Origin: Acanthornis magna
Taxonomy: Eukaryota; Chordata; Aves; Passeriformes; Acanthizidae
NCBI GenBank assembly: GCA_036785705.1
Contig: JAWUZG010000176.1
Coordinates: 62,001-126,000, forward strand
Direction: 5' to 3'
Length of the DNA stretch: 64,000 nt
Shown: one piece after another, positions 13,401 through 21,879 of the stretch
Numbering within the stretch: the stretch's first letter is position 1
Layout: every line of letters starts with the position of its first letter
Program-made: the position numbers and the translations under genes
Notes under the pieces: generated by a model
The model's input: only the letters and a program-made list of their open reading frames with translations
Databases searched by the model: none
What the model was told of the DNA's origin: nothing

Positions 13401-14804
13401 CCATGACATTCAATATCAGCTGAAGTTGCTTTCTTTGGCCTGGTTAGATGTCATTGTTGAGACAGAAATGACACATAAAGACTCACCACAATGGCTTCCG
13501 GTCAAAGAAAGGAACTACTCTATTTTACAAGGCCTCTTTTATGCTATTTCTAACATTCGTGTCACATATCCATTGGCTCCCAATTCACCACCCCACAACG
13601 TCATTGGGTACCCATATTTAGAACAACATCTTGCAATAACAATGGCTGCGAGTCTCTTGTTATCTTTGTGCTTCTTGCTTGTTTTGAGCTAGAATCGATG
13701 CCTGTGAACCAAGGCAAACTAACAGTTCCTACTGCAAGTTAGGTCTCACTACAAGCCAGCAGTTCCCACAGTTAGACAAATGCAGGAGAGCTGTTTTTAG
13801 ATTCAAGAAACTCATGGATTTGAAAAGAAAAAAAAATAGTCTTTCTTCTTTATGAAGAAAGAAGCAGGAATAAGAAGAGAAAGGTCTAACATTCTTGTTC
13901 TTTGGAGTCACATTGTGACATACTTACCTTCTCTGTGAATGATCTCTCTGTCTGATCTGTCCACCCTGAGGTGTCAGCATTATGGAACAGGCTCCAAATA
14001 CACTAGATATTTTAAATCTGTATAATAGAGAATTTTTTTGTTCTGGGAGGCTGGGCAGAGGACAACAATTTTGCTGATATTACTCATAATAGTCTCTTAC
14101 CAATAGTAGTGCATTTTTTTCTTGTAATAGCACACCATTTGAAAAACACTATTCTAAAACAGATACCTTCTTGAACACCTCCCTTGTGATGTTGACTAAG
14201 ACATGCTAGCAGCAGTCATAACACACTATGCAATATCATTTCCTTCCAAGTGCTTTAATTTCATACATCTGGCAGAACCAGTGCTCACAGGTTTTTTAAA
14301 ATTCCCTTTCTCTCTCTCAAATTATTTTTTGTTACTGCCTTTCAGCTTGTATACTCCTGTCATCACTACTTGAAACAAATCTGAATCTTGATTTTAGTTC
14401 TTTTGTGACTCCCTTTTACTACTCTGATGGCCAAAATATGCTTTCTTATTGGCTTAAACTTCAGCTGGGCAGGGAATGCAGCAGAGTCCTCAGATGGAGC
14501 AAAACTGGTGCTAGCAGGATAACAACCATGTAAAAAGGTCACTGCTAACTCAAACACTGATTGGGAAATGACCCTAGCAATTGATGAGCCATTGCAAGGC
14601 ACACTGATGTTCTGTAAGCTCTATCAGGGAGCATGATAGTCCTTGATTATCCATTGTTTTGGGGAATGGAATGACTCTTGCTGTTTCGCTTGTTCAATTC
14701 CATTCACAGAATTGTGCAAGATTGGCCCCATCTGCCGAAACAGGCAAGATTCACCTGAAAGCATAACTCCAAGTCATATTTCAGAAAGACATGAAGATAT
14801 TTTT
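10401..14804. other. AT-rich non-coding stretch
   Basis: No gene or named repeat is seen. The longest frames, 13279-13692 (plus, 137 codons) and 12537-12902 (minus, 121 codons), have no recognisable domain, no signal peptide followed by a plausible mature protein, and no nearby exon-like signals that would raise them above chance. An exact inverted repeat and a 19-bp direct repeat lie at 11076-11142 (listed separately). Confidence 0.5.
11076..11142. repeat. 19-bp direct repeats flanking a perfect inverted repeat
   Basis: ATTAAAGAATATTTTAGAT occurs at 11076-11094 and again at 11124-11142. Between and overlapping them, 11093-11117 is a perfect inverted repeat (ATGTAGAATAT, 3-base spacer, ATATTCTACAT). 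It could fold as a small hairpin, or mark a template-switch or slippage event. No function is assigned. Confidence 0.8.
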
Positions 14805-15395
14805 CCACCACTGTGAACTTCCCAGAAGCCAAATAGAAAACAGTAGCATAGTGAGTCGGTGTGTTCTGCAGTCCTTGAGTCCAGGCTAGCCAGCTTAAGC
14901 CTCAGATGGGGAGGGAGAATTAGAGAAGTGAGAAAACTTGTGAGTTGAGATAAAGGCAATATAACAGGTAAAGTGAAAGCCGTGTAGACAAGGAAAGGTA
15001 AACAACATTGACTGCTTCCCATGGACAGGCAGGTGTTCAGCTGATCCTGGGAAAGCAGAGGTCGATCACACATAACAGTGACTTGGGAATGCAAACACCA
15101 TCACACCCTCTTCCTTCTGCTCCTTCTGCTCCTTCTGCTCCTTCTGCTCCCTTCAGCTCTACGTGGTGAGCATGACTCCATATGGTCTGGAATGTCCCTG
15201 TGGACATTGTCACCTGTCCTGGCTGTGTTCCCTTCCAACTCTTTGTGTATCTCCAGCCTGATTATCAGTGAAGTGAGTGGTAGAAGAGCCCTTGGCTCAG
15301 TGCAAGCCCTGCCCAGCAATACTAAAATATCCATGACTTATCAACGCAGTATTCAGCACAAATTCATCAGCTACTCTGAGGAAAAATAAGTCTAT
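14805..15395 (-). mobile_element. decayed avian ERV LTR, minus strand
   Basis: On the minus strand the order of blocks matches a widespread avian LTR I recognise. First comes a U3-like part reading GGACATTCCAGACCATATGG, then GAGTCATGCTCACCACGTA where the intact family has a TATA box. Next are TTCCCAAGTCACTGTTATG, GCTGAACACCTGCCTG with CCATGGGAAGC, and finally TTTATCTCAACTCACAAG. The TATA box and the usual ATTAAA polyadenylation signal are both mutated here, so the promoter is probably dead. A 9-bp tandem repeat has expanded inside it (15112-15147). The outer ends are uncertain by tens of bases, and the U3 side may run further right. Confidence 0.65.
15112..15147. repeat. (TCCTTCTGC)4 minisatellite inside the LTR
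   Basis: Four perfect 9-bp copies are followed by a degenerate one. They fall where the intact LTR family has an AGAAGGA-rich segment, so they probably arose by local slippage after insertion. They produce a run of Leu codons in one frame and Arg/Ser in another, which explains the spurious open frames there. Confidence 0.9.
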
Positions 15396-15911
15396 CTCAG
15401 TCAAACCAAGCACATTATCCACCCTTCATACCATAGTTTTATATTATGCTCTAGACACACACTATCCAATAAATCCTCACTAACAACCCTGTCCGTCCCA
15501 TCCTTTGATAAAATGCACTAACATATGCCATATTAACTTTTCAAGTGATGTTACCATGTCAGACCTCAATTAAAGAAACAGCTTTTCCAAGGAATTCAGA
15601 TATAGAACAATTAATTCTGGAAATTAATCGAAAGAATATTTTGTAAGCACCCGCAAGCAGCTGATGTATGCAACTGCTAGAAACCAATATTTTAATGAAA
15701 ACTACAAATTAATACTTTATGCTAGAACTTTGTAGGTATAATCTTTACATACAAAAAATATAAAATTAATTATAGTGGGTTATGTACATTTAGAAATACA
15801 AGAAAATTATTTCATCAATATGAAAAGTTAAAAATTGCAGCTGTGTTCTTTGAATAGATGTCAAAAAGCTATTCACCAGGATCACATGCCATAATTTTTT
15901 TCAGTTGTTAG
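15396..15911. other. AT-rich non-coding stretch
   Basis: No recognisable feature is seen. The right edge (about 15893-15911) is a T-rich run ending in CAG and then TTAG, resembling a splice acceptor in front of the open frame at 15912. Confidence 0.5.
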
Positions 15912-16184
15912 AAAGAATGGGACATTGGAGCTGCTGCAAGTGAACATGCAGCAGAAGAGGCAAGTCCTGCAGCCAGGGAGGAGAAGGGGCAGGAGGAGGA
16001 AGAGGAGAAGGAGGAAGAAGCCCTTGCAGCAGTAGAGGCTTTGGAAGAGGCAGCTGTGAAAGCAGCTCCTGCTGGAGGCCAAGCTGAGCAATTTGGAGGG
16101 GCCAAAGATCCCCTGTGGTCAAGAAAGCTGACGGCGTGTGGGCCTGCAGGAGGCACAGCCTTGGCAGCAGCTGCAGGGAGCTGA
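15912..16184 (+). other. Ala/Glu-rich open frame without ATG, origin unknown
   Basis: The frame is open for 90 codons between TAG (15909-15911) and TGA (16182-16184). It is strongly biased to Ala and Glu, including a run of EEEEEKEEEAL followed by alternating Ala/Glu blocks of coiled-coil or acidic-linker type. There is no ATG, so if translated it would have to be an exon; a T-rich tract ending in TTAG directly precedes it. No homologue is recognised. Alternatives are a degenerate GGA/GCA-rich repeat, a fragment of a retrocopied acidic protein, or part of the repeat cluster around it. It lies between an LTR (14805-15395) and the CpG-rich LTR region (16480-17375), which lowers the chance that it is a host gene. 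Confidence 0.3.
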
Positions 16185-16479
16185 GCCTTGGCCTCGTGTG
16201 TGTCCAGCTCGGGGCTCCTGTGGGGAGCCAAATTAAGTTTGATTTTTCTCAACACTGATTGTCAGAGGCATGTGAGGGAAGAGTTTTACATGTGCCCCTT
16301 TCAGGAGGTAGCTAGGAGAAGATGGGATACAGCCATGTCTCTGGGGAGTCTTTTTCTGGCAACATTTCATGTCTCACATGGGACAGGCAGTCAGCAGGGG
16401 AACTACAAAGACACTGTACCCTCCAGAGACACCGTCAAATTAGATGGTGAAAGGTCTCTGCCAAAGGATGCATCAGAAT
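16185..16479. other. unassigned sequence upstream of CpG-rich LTR
   Basis: The sequence is GC-moderate with no recognisable coding features. It may be the U3 portion of the LTR that follows, because a CCAAT box and a CATAAA motif occur just beyond it (16490-16545), but I could not place the element's 5' end. Confidence 0.4.
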
Positions 16480-16864
16480 GTTGGACTGAGCCAATGGTCT
16501 CTTGTCAGCAGGCAGACTTTGGGAGGAGCCAGGGGGCATAAACAGTAACTGTGTCACAAGCTCTTGGGTGCTTCGGAGTGTGGCTTGTTTGGTTGTTTTT
16601 TTTGGGATCTTGGCTTTTTTGGTTAGGACTTTGGTGCTGGAGCTTTTTGCTTGGGGCTTTTTTGAGTCAGGGCTTGTGAGTCTTGTCCTTTTGATCTTTT
16701 TGGGCTTGTGTTTTTTAATTTGGCTCCAGCCTGCTGAGGTCTGCTTCTTGCCCTGACTCTGGCCTGTATTTTATCCTTTCTGCCCTGGCTCCAGCCTGCC
16801 TTTTGGCTCTTCTGCCCTCACCGACCCTTGCTCGCCCTCACATCAGTCCTGCCTCCCTGTGGCC

Positions 16865-16912
16865 CTGACTGACACTCTACCTGCTTCACTGACTGACGCT
16901 CTACCTGCTTCA
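16865..16912. repeat. 24-bp tandem duplication
   Basis: Two adjacent copies of a 24-bp unit beginning CTGACTGAC and ending CTACCTGCTTCA differ at one base (A versus G at the tenth position). They lie in the CpG-rich LTR region. Confidence 0.9.
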
Positions 16913-17271
16913 TCCCTGCGTGCCTACCTGAGCCACCTGTGTCCAACCCTGCCCGCCTCCGATCCAGCCCACGATCCCCGCTGCGACCCTGCCCAGGGTC
17001 CTGCATCTCCTGCCCGATCCCTGCTCCCCGCGTTTCCCAGCGCCCGTGGCCGCAGGAGCTGTGCGTGCGGAGCCTCTCTGGAGCCGCACGGGCTCCCGGC
17101 AGGCAGCGCACAGAGCGCTGCACCTGCGGCCATGGCGCTGCGCAGCCCTCGGGGGTAACGCCCGCTTTTTCTCTCTGTCTCCCCCTCCTGTTTCATTTTC
17201 CTTCCTCCTTTTCTGTCTTTCCAAGTCCTCTTTAGGAGGGCAATTACTTCTGGTTTTGTTTGTTCTTTAGC

Positions 17272-17277
17272 AATAAA
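17272..17277 (+). promoter_or_regulatory. LTR polyadenylation signal AATAAA
   Basis: AATAAA follows the GC-rich and pyrimidine-rich leader and precedes a short U5-like tail. It sets the plus orientation of the LTR at 16480-17375. Confidence 0.5.
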
Positions 17278-17384
17278 CGGTTGTCAGATACACTGTTGTC
17301 TGGGTTGACTTAATTTCATCCTAGGCCATTAATTTTTAAAAGAGCTCCTCGCCGTTCCCCACAGTGGAATGCGACAGCCGGAAA

Positions 17385-18272
17385 GCTTACATCAATTAGT
17401 TGTCCTTGATCAACTAATTGAGTTACCTGCTCACAGAAGATAATCAGATTCTAGCACCACGGCTTCCCCCTCATGAAGTTGTGGTGGCTGTGACCAATGA
17501 CTGTATGGTCTTCCATGTGTCTTTCAGTACCTCCAGGATAGTCTTTTCTACTGTTTTACCAAGCAATGAAGTGAGACTGACAGGTCTCTATTTTCTAGGG
17601 TCCTTCTTCTTGCCCTTTGTGAATAATGGGATGTTTGTCAGCTTCAAGTCAGCTGGGACCTCTCTGGATTCCCAAGACTGCTCAAAAATAATCAAAAGGG
17701 TTTTCAGTGACACCAGCCAGCTCTTTGAGGATCCTTGGATAAATCCCATCAGGCCCCGTAGATTTGTAGAGATCCAGCTGGAGCAGCAGATCCCGCACAG
17801 GTTCAAGGTCCATTTGGAGCTGACCATTCTCACAGTCATGAAGCTCTAGTTCAGGGCACTGGGACCGTCTTGGTCTTCATCCATGTTGAAGACAAGTCAA
17901 AGAAAGTATTAAACACCTCTGCCTTGTCCATGTCCCTCTTTGTGAGATGACCATCCTCATCCCTTAATGTTATTCTGATGTTATTTCTTCACTGCCTTTT
18001 GATATCAATGCATTTGAAAAAACTCTTTTTTCCCCTCACAGTTCTGGCTAACTTCAATTTCAATTGAGCTTAGGCCACAGAAATTTTCTCCCTAAGGTGA
18101 CCAACAGTGTCTCTGTATTCTTCCCATCTCTCCTAACCTTGCTTCCACTTGTCATACACTTTGCTTTTTCACCTTTTTTCCAAGAGAAGATTCCTATTCA
18201 GCCTACCCAGCCTTCTGCTTTGGCTGCTCAACTTGTGACATTTGGGAATTTCTGTTTCTGCACCCTTAAGAA
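17385..18272 (-). pseudogene. CR1 ORF2 linker and N-terminal reverse transcriptase, broken
   Basis: From the right edge of this segment the minus strand encodes sequence like the CR1 endonuclease-RT linker (IPKCHK, then RLGRLNRNLL, then KKEFF with an IDIKRQ-like run). It continues into the RT start, where LDLYKSTGPDGIYPRILKEL is the conserved CR1 block before the fingers. Further on, HMEDHTVIG and VDQGQLIDV align with the region just before the first catalytic aspartate of the palm. Several in-frame stops and frame changes separate these blocks. The palm active site itself is absent because the copy ends there. It would have primed reverse transcription of CR1 RNA in the nucleus; here it is only a relic. 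Confidence 0.85.
17392..17421. repeat. perfect 11-bp inverted repeat with 8-base loop
   Basis: TCAATTAGTTG, an 8-base loop and CAACTAATTGA lie in the truncated edge of the CR1 RT. It could form a hairpin exactly where the CR1 copy breaks off next to the LTR, which may be related to the breakpoint. Confidence 0.85.
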
Positions 18273-18277
18273 GTGAT
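18273..18277. repeat. target-site duplication GTGAT (partner 18654-18658)
   Basis: The identical pentamer on each side of the LTR at 18278-18653 was created by the integration into the CR1 copy. Confidence 0.92.
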
Positions 18278-18653
18278 TGTAGCAATTGAAGATAATGGAC
18301 CACCACTTGTCATCAAGCAGGATCGCCTTTATTAAGCACACTTGAGTATTTTTATGTTTTTTCTGTTCACAAGTTTTAGGATCAACTATGCAGCCAGCCA
18401 GTAGGAGAGCAAAAACAGTCATGCAAACCCAGCCAATGTTTCTGGCTCCTGTTGAGAAAAAGCCATTCATCCCACACACATCCACAGCCCAGTGTTCTGG
18501 GGCCGTTAATCAAAGCATGCTCACATAGATATTTATGGCTGGAGTTGATCCTTTGGTATGTGCTTTCCCATAGAGATAGGGCTGCTATCAAGGTCAGGAT
18601 GGCCAAGCAGGCCAGGTGGGCTAGTGGCCTGAGCAGTTGCTGCTGCTTCTACA
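18278..18653 (-). mobile_element. solo LTR inserted in CR1 ORF2, with perfect target duplication
   Basis: A 376-bp insert interrupts the CR1 endonuclease C-terminus. It is flanked by the perfect 5-bp duplication GTGAT (18273-18277 and 18654-18658). Its ends are TGTAG...CTACA, a perfect 5-bp terminal inverted repeat. AATAAA lies on the minus strand at 18328-18333, about 50 bp from the 3' end, giving a short U5. Removing the insert joins CR1 sequence on both sides (FKHH on one side, IPKCHK a few codons on), which fixes the borders. There is no internal retroviral sequence, so it is a recombined solo LTR. A 5-bp duplication fits ERV integrases that cut with 5-bp stagger. Confidence 0.93.
18328..18333 (-). 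promoter_or_regulatory. LTR polyadenylation signal AATAAA
   Basis: Minus-strand AATAAAGG lies about 50 bp before the CTACA terminus of the LTR at 18278-18653. Confidence 0.7.
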
Positions 18654-18658
18654 GTGAT

Positions 18659-19480
18659 GTTTAAAAGGTGACCAGAACAGATGGACCCCAGCACCTGCAG
18701 AAACATTTTCCCAGGAGACTTTCATTACTATTTCCCTGAGGAGCCTGAAGTCTGCTCTCCTTGTGTCCAGAGCTGAGGTTTTTCTGGCACTTTTCCTCCT
18801 GTCAACGGAGATTTTAAATTCAGTCTCTTCATGATTGCTGTACCTCAGACAGCCACCAGTCTCCACCTTGTTCATGAGATCCACTCTGTTGACAAACAGC
18901 AAATCAGGGAGGGCATCTTCCTGAGCTGGCTCCCCTAGAACTTGTTCTGTGAAGTTGTCATCCAGGTTTTTTAAGAATCTTCTGGGCTGGGTTGTACCAG
19001 CTGTGTGATAGTCCCCATTGATTTTGGGCAAGTTGAAGTTCCCCTCAAGGACAAGGCCAGTTGACTTGGAAACATCCCTCAGTTCCTTAAAGAATGATTC
19101 ATCAGGGTCATCACTCCAGAGAGAAGGTCTGTAGTTGACTCCCACAGTGACATCCACATCATTTGTTTGCCCCTTGTTTCTGTCCCTGAGGGTCTCAACT
19201 GTGCCATTGCCAACTGAGAGCTCCATACATCCTACCCCATTACATACAGAGCCACCTCCAACCTCTTCTGCCCTGCCTATGCCTCCTGAAGAGCCTGGAA
19301 CTGTCCAAAGGGCACTCCAGCCACAGGACTCATCCCCCAAGATTTCACTTATGCCAGTGGTGTCAAACCTTGGAGATTGGGCCAAAGCTTTGAACTCGTC
19401 TTACCTGTTCCTCCTCCTGCGTGCATTAGCGTAGAAACATTTCAGTTGTGTTTCATTGCAGCCAACACTTCATGAAGAAG
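18659..19480 (-). pseudogene. CR1 ORF2 apurinic/apyrimidinic-type endonuclease, catalytic residues lost
   Basis: The minus strand has one uninterrupted frame of about 240 codons (running to 18621 into the LTR) that reads as the CR1 endonuclease. In order it shows QLKCFYANA near the start, GISEILGDES (the conserved catalytic Glu block, with the usual Trp pair lost), VGVNYRPS, LVLEGNFNLP, DLLFVNR, YSNHEETEFKIS, RRKSARKTSALD and SPFKHH. In this enzyme family the blocks GDFN and SDHE carry catalytic Asp residues; here both are Asn (GNFN, SNHE), so the protein would be unable to nick target DNA even though the frame is open. A few stops lie upstream at the N-terminal edge. The solo LTR cuts the frame just after FKHH. 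Confidence 0.88.
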
Positions 19481-19576
19481 ATTGAGGGATCCTATTAGTG
19501 CTTGTTTCAAGTTCTGGGACAGGATCCTATTGTTCATCACGGGCAAGCCTGGTGATTTTCCTTTCCCCCTTCCAAG

Positions 19577-19860
19577 CTACTTTACAGCTCCATCAATGAG
19601 TCCTGCTAGTTCCTGTGCTAGAGTTTGTCTTACCCTCTGAAAAAGGTGCATCCCATCAGGTGTCAGTGTCGGTAGAGCAGGTGTTGAACGTAACATCCCA
19701 CGGTCAAAGAACCCAAAATTTTTTTGATTATACCAGCCTCTGACCCACACATTTATCTGATGGATCTGCCTGTTCTAATCAATATTACTCCTTGTTACTA
19801 GAAGGATCAAGGAAATCACTACCTGATTCTTCAACAAATTGTCTCAAGGCCCTGAAAGTC
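19577..19860 (-). pseudogene. CR1 ORF1 C-terminal SGNH/GDSL-type esterase remnant
   Basis: Just upstream of ORF2, the minus strand reads SLILLVTRSNI, a stop (19775-19777), then NRQIHQINVWVRGWYNQKN, FGFFDRG, and a TPDGMHLFQ block with DGMH codons at 19646-19657. It ends QELAGLIDGAVK at a TAG (19577-19579). This is the C-terminus of the CR1 ORF1 esterase. DGxH supplies the catalytic Asp and His of the SGNH hydrolase fold, and both are kept here. One internal stop makes it a pseudogene. The part carrying the catalytic Ser would lie further upstream and is not recognisable; sequence to about 20130 (frame ALIKLYRGFLSLG) probably belongs to the middle of ORF1 but is frameshifted. Confidence 0.8.
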
Positions 19861-20128
19861 TCTTTTGATTGCCCTTGGGCTTCTCTTTGTTATTTTGTTG
19901 CTGCCAGTTGAATAATGGACAGTAATGAGAGGGCCTTACTAGAGTGGAGACTTCTCCAGTAACGTCCCTTATCAGTGACTGGTGAGGCCTTCTGCATCTG
20001 GATGGGTCTTGAGGCTGCTGCTTGGGTGTCCCTAAGCTCAGGAACCCCCTGTACAATTTGATCAAAGCCTCACCCTTGGACTTAGTCACCACTGCTGCCT
20101 CTGCTGCCTTACTGACTTTATACGTCAT

Positions 20129-20172
20129 ATAAACAAACAAGCAAACAAACAAACAAACAAACAAACAAATAA
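20129..20172. repeat. (AAAC)n microsatellite
   Basis: About ten AAAC units with one AAGC interruption end in AAATAAAT. The array lies exactly at the 5' edge of the CR1 half-element and produces the Cys-Leu-Phe-Val repeat seen in the minus-strand frame there. Confidence 0.9.
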
Positions 20173-21159
20173 ATGTGATATGTTATATGTAACTTGATGT
20201 ATTCTTGTAGTTCTGTTTTCATAGATGCTGAGATTGTGAGCAGCTTTTTTATCTGCAATGACTAATTATAGGCTCTTACATCTTTCAGGTGTAGGGTAAA
20301 TCATAGTTTCCTATTCAGGCCACACACTGGATATGAGTGATGTGTTTAAGAATAAACAAATGGAAAAAAATGTATCAGGGAGAAAGAGTGTTTTATATAT
20401 GTTTTCAAAGCCTTCAGCTCTCATCTGTAACACAATTCATAGATTAGCAAGGTTCTTAAAAATGTAAGAGAACAAAATGCTGAAAAACAAATCTTATGCA
20501 TTTCTAGTTTGTGTTTACTGAAGAGCTATGTGCTTTTTCTGGGTATAAAACTGCAGTTAATTTCACTTTTATTCTTGTTACTGAATTATGCAACAAAGTA
20601 AAATTATAATATATGTTAATCTTCTGTATAAGTAAAGTATGTAAATTAGGGTTAATCAGAGTGACCTTCACTGAATTTCATTCATAGAACACTAACATGC
20701 TTACATCTTCAATTAAGATGGGTAATTTCATATTTGAAGTTATACAGGATTGCTTTTTAAATGAAGACACAACAAATAATATTTTATAACACATAATTCA
20801 AATCTGAGTACAGTGCCTGAAATAGACTATTTTCCTTTGTGAGATTTAAATGGAAGTTCAGTATGGATTGTGGTAATGTAATTCATTACTGTGTAGTCCA
20901 ACATCTCATACTACATTGTTTTGACACTGACAGTGTTGCACATATAAATAGCTTCTGAGGTTTACAAAATATTAGATGTTCCAAATTCTTCAACAGAGAA
21001 ATGTGACTCAAAAATATCCCATGTGTAATGAAGGGGAAACGGGATACAAAATGTAGTCCAGCTGTTTATTAAAGTTGAATTTTAAAGCCTATACAATTAA
21101 TTTTAAAATGACACCTAAAGGAAATAGCTTGTGCCTTTTCTATCTATATTCAGACAGAA
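20173..21159. other. AT-rich non-coding sequence between two opposed CR1 copies
   Basis: No recognisable gene or repeat is seen. It separates the minus-strand CR1 5' half from the plus-strand CR1 3' end. Confidence 0.55.
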
Positions 21160-21879
21160 CTAGGCAGGACAATCCCAGACATAAGTACATACTGAAGAAG
21201 AACTCATTGAGAGCAGGCCTCCAGCGAAGGACTTGGGGTTTGAAGAGTTGACCATGAGCTGGCCTGGGTCCTCCCAGCCCAGAAAGCCAAGTGTGTCCTG
21301 GGCTGCATCCAGAGCCCCATGGGCAGCAGGGCAGGGAGGGGACTCTGCCCTCTGCCCCACTGGTGAGACCCCACCTGCAGAGCTGCCCCAGTGCTGGGGT
21401 CCCAGCACAGGAAGATATGTGACTTGGGTTGGGCTGGAGGAGGGCCACAAACATAATCAGAGGTCTAGAACCTCTCTCTTATGAGGAAAGGCTGAGGGAG
21501 TTGGGGGCTTTCAGCTGGAGAAGGGACCATCTGGGGTGACTTCATTGTGTCCTTCAAGTACTTAAAGAAGTCTGATAAAAGGTGGGAGAGTGACTTTTTG
21601 CATGGTCAGATAATGATAGGACAAGGGAAGAGTTTTAAACCAGAAAAGGAGAAATTTGGACTAGATATTAACCAGCAAATATTTATAGTGAAGGTGACAA
21701 GGCACACAAATAGGTTGCCCAGAGAAATTGTGAATGCCTTATCCCTGGAAGCGTTCAGAGCCAGACTGGATGGGGCCCTGGCCATCTTGGTCTAGTGGGT
21801 GGCATCCCTGTTTATGGCAAGGGAATTGGAACAAGATGATCTTTAAAATTCCTTTCAACCCAGGCAGTTCTATGATTCA
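21160..21879 (+). mobile_element. CR1 LINE 3' end (ORF2 C-terminus plus 3'-UTR)
   Basis: The plus strand begins in the CR1 block around CAATCCCAGACATAAGTACA. It passes AGAAAGCCAAGTGTGTCCTGG (rising GC) and the GGTGAGACCCCACCTG, CTATGAGGAAAGGCTGAG and GATAGGACAAGGG blocks. The terminal 3'-UTR follows (TTGCCCAGAGAAATTGTG, GGATGGGGCCCTGGCC, GATCTTTAAAATTCC) and it ends at TTCTATGATTCA, the CR1 terminus. It is 5'-truncated at about 21160. The ORF2 C-terminal frame is broken. It is well preserved compared with the other copies. Confidence 0.93.

Larger units (their letters stand above)
16480..17375 (+). mobile_element. probable CpG-rich ERV LTR, plus strand
   Basis: A CCAAT box (about 16490) is followed by T/G-rich sequence, then a long GC- and CpG-rich block (about 16800-17160). 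After that come a pyrimidine-rich run and CAATAAACGG with AATAAA at 17272-17277. The sequence ends about 90 bp later near CCGTTCCCCACA. A GC-rich transcribed leader followed by AATAAA and a short U5 fits LTRs of an ERVK-like avian group, but this is inference. The left end is not defined and no target duplication could be matched. A 24-bp tandem duplication lies inside. The many overlapping short open frames at 16818-17235 are products of high GC, not genes. Confidence 0.5.
17385..20130 (-). mobile_element. CR1 LINE, 5' half only, split by a solo LTR
   Basis: Reading the minus strand from right to left gives, in order, the C-terminal part of ORF1 (esterase domain), the ORF2 endonuclease, the linker, and the N-terminal half of the reverse transcriptase. 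That is the gene order of a chicken-repeat-1 LINE. It carries stop codons and frameshifts and is inactive. A 376-bp solo LTR interrupts it at 18278-18653. The element stops at about 17385 in the reverse-transcriptase fingers/palm, next to the LTR at 16480-17375. The rest of ORF2 and the 3'-UTR are missing. This is unusual, because CR1 copies normally lose the 5' end and keep the 3' end. A deletion or rearrangement with the neighbouring LTR is the likely cause. Confidence 0.85.

Noticed and set aside
13279..13692. 137-codon plus-strand frame ending in a hydrophobic Leu-rich tail
   Set aside because: No domain, no conserved motif, no splice or promoter context; composition fits a chance AT-rich frame.
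16818..17270. Cluster of 74-104-codon frames on both strands
   Set aside because: High GC in the LTR region lowers stop frequency; no frame has protein-like conservation signals and they contradict one another.
17385..21879. One CR1 with an inverted 5' half (twin priming), joining the minus 5' half and the plus 3' end
   Set aside because: About 1 kb of unrelated AT-rich DNA separates them, and nothing shows that they derive from one insertion; two separate insertions are simpler.
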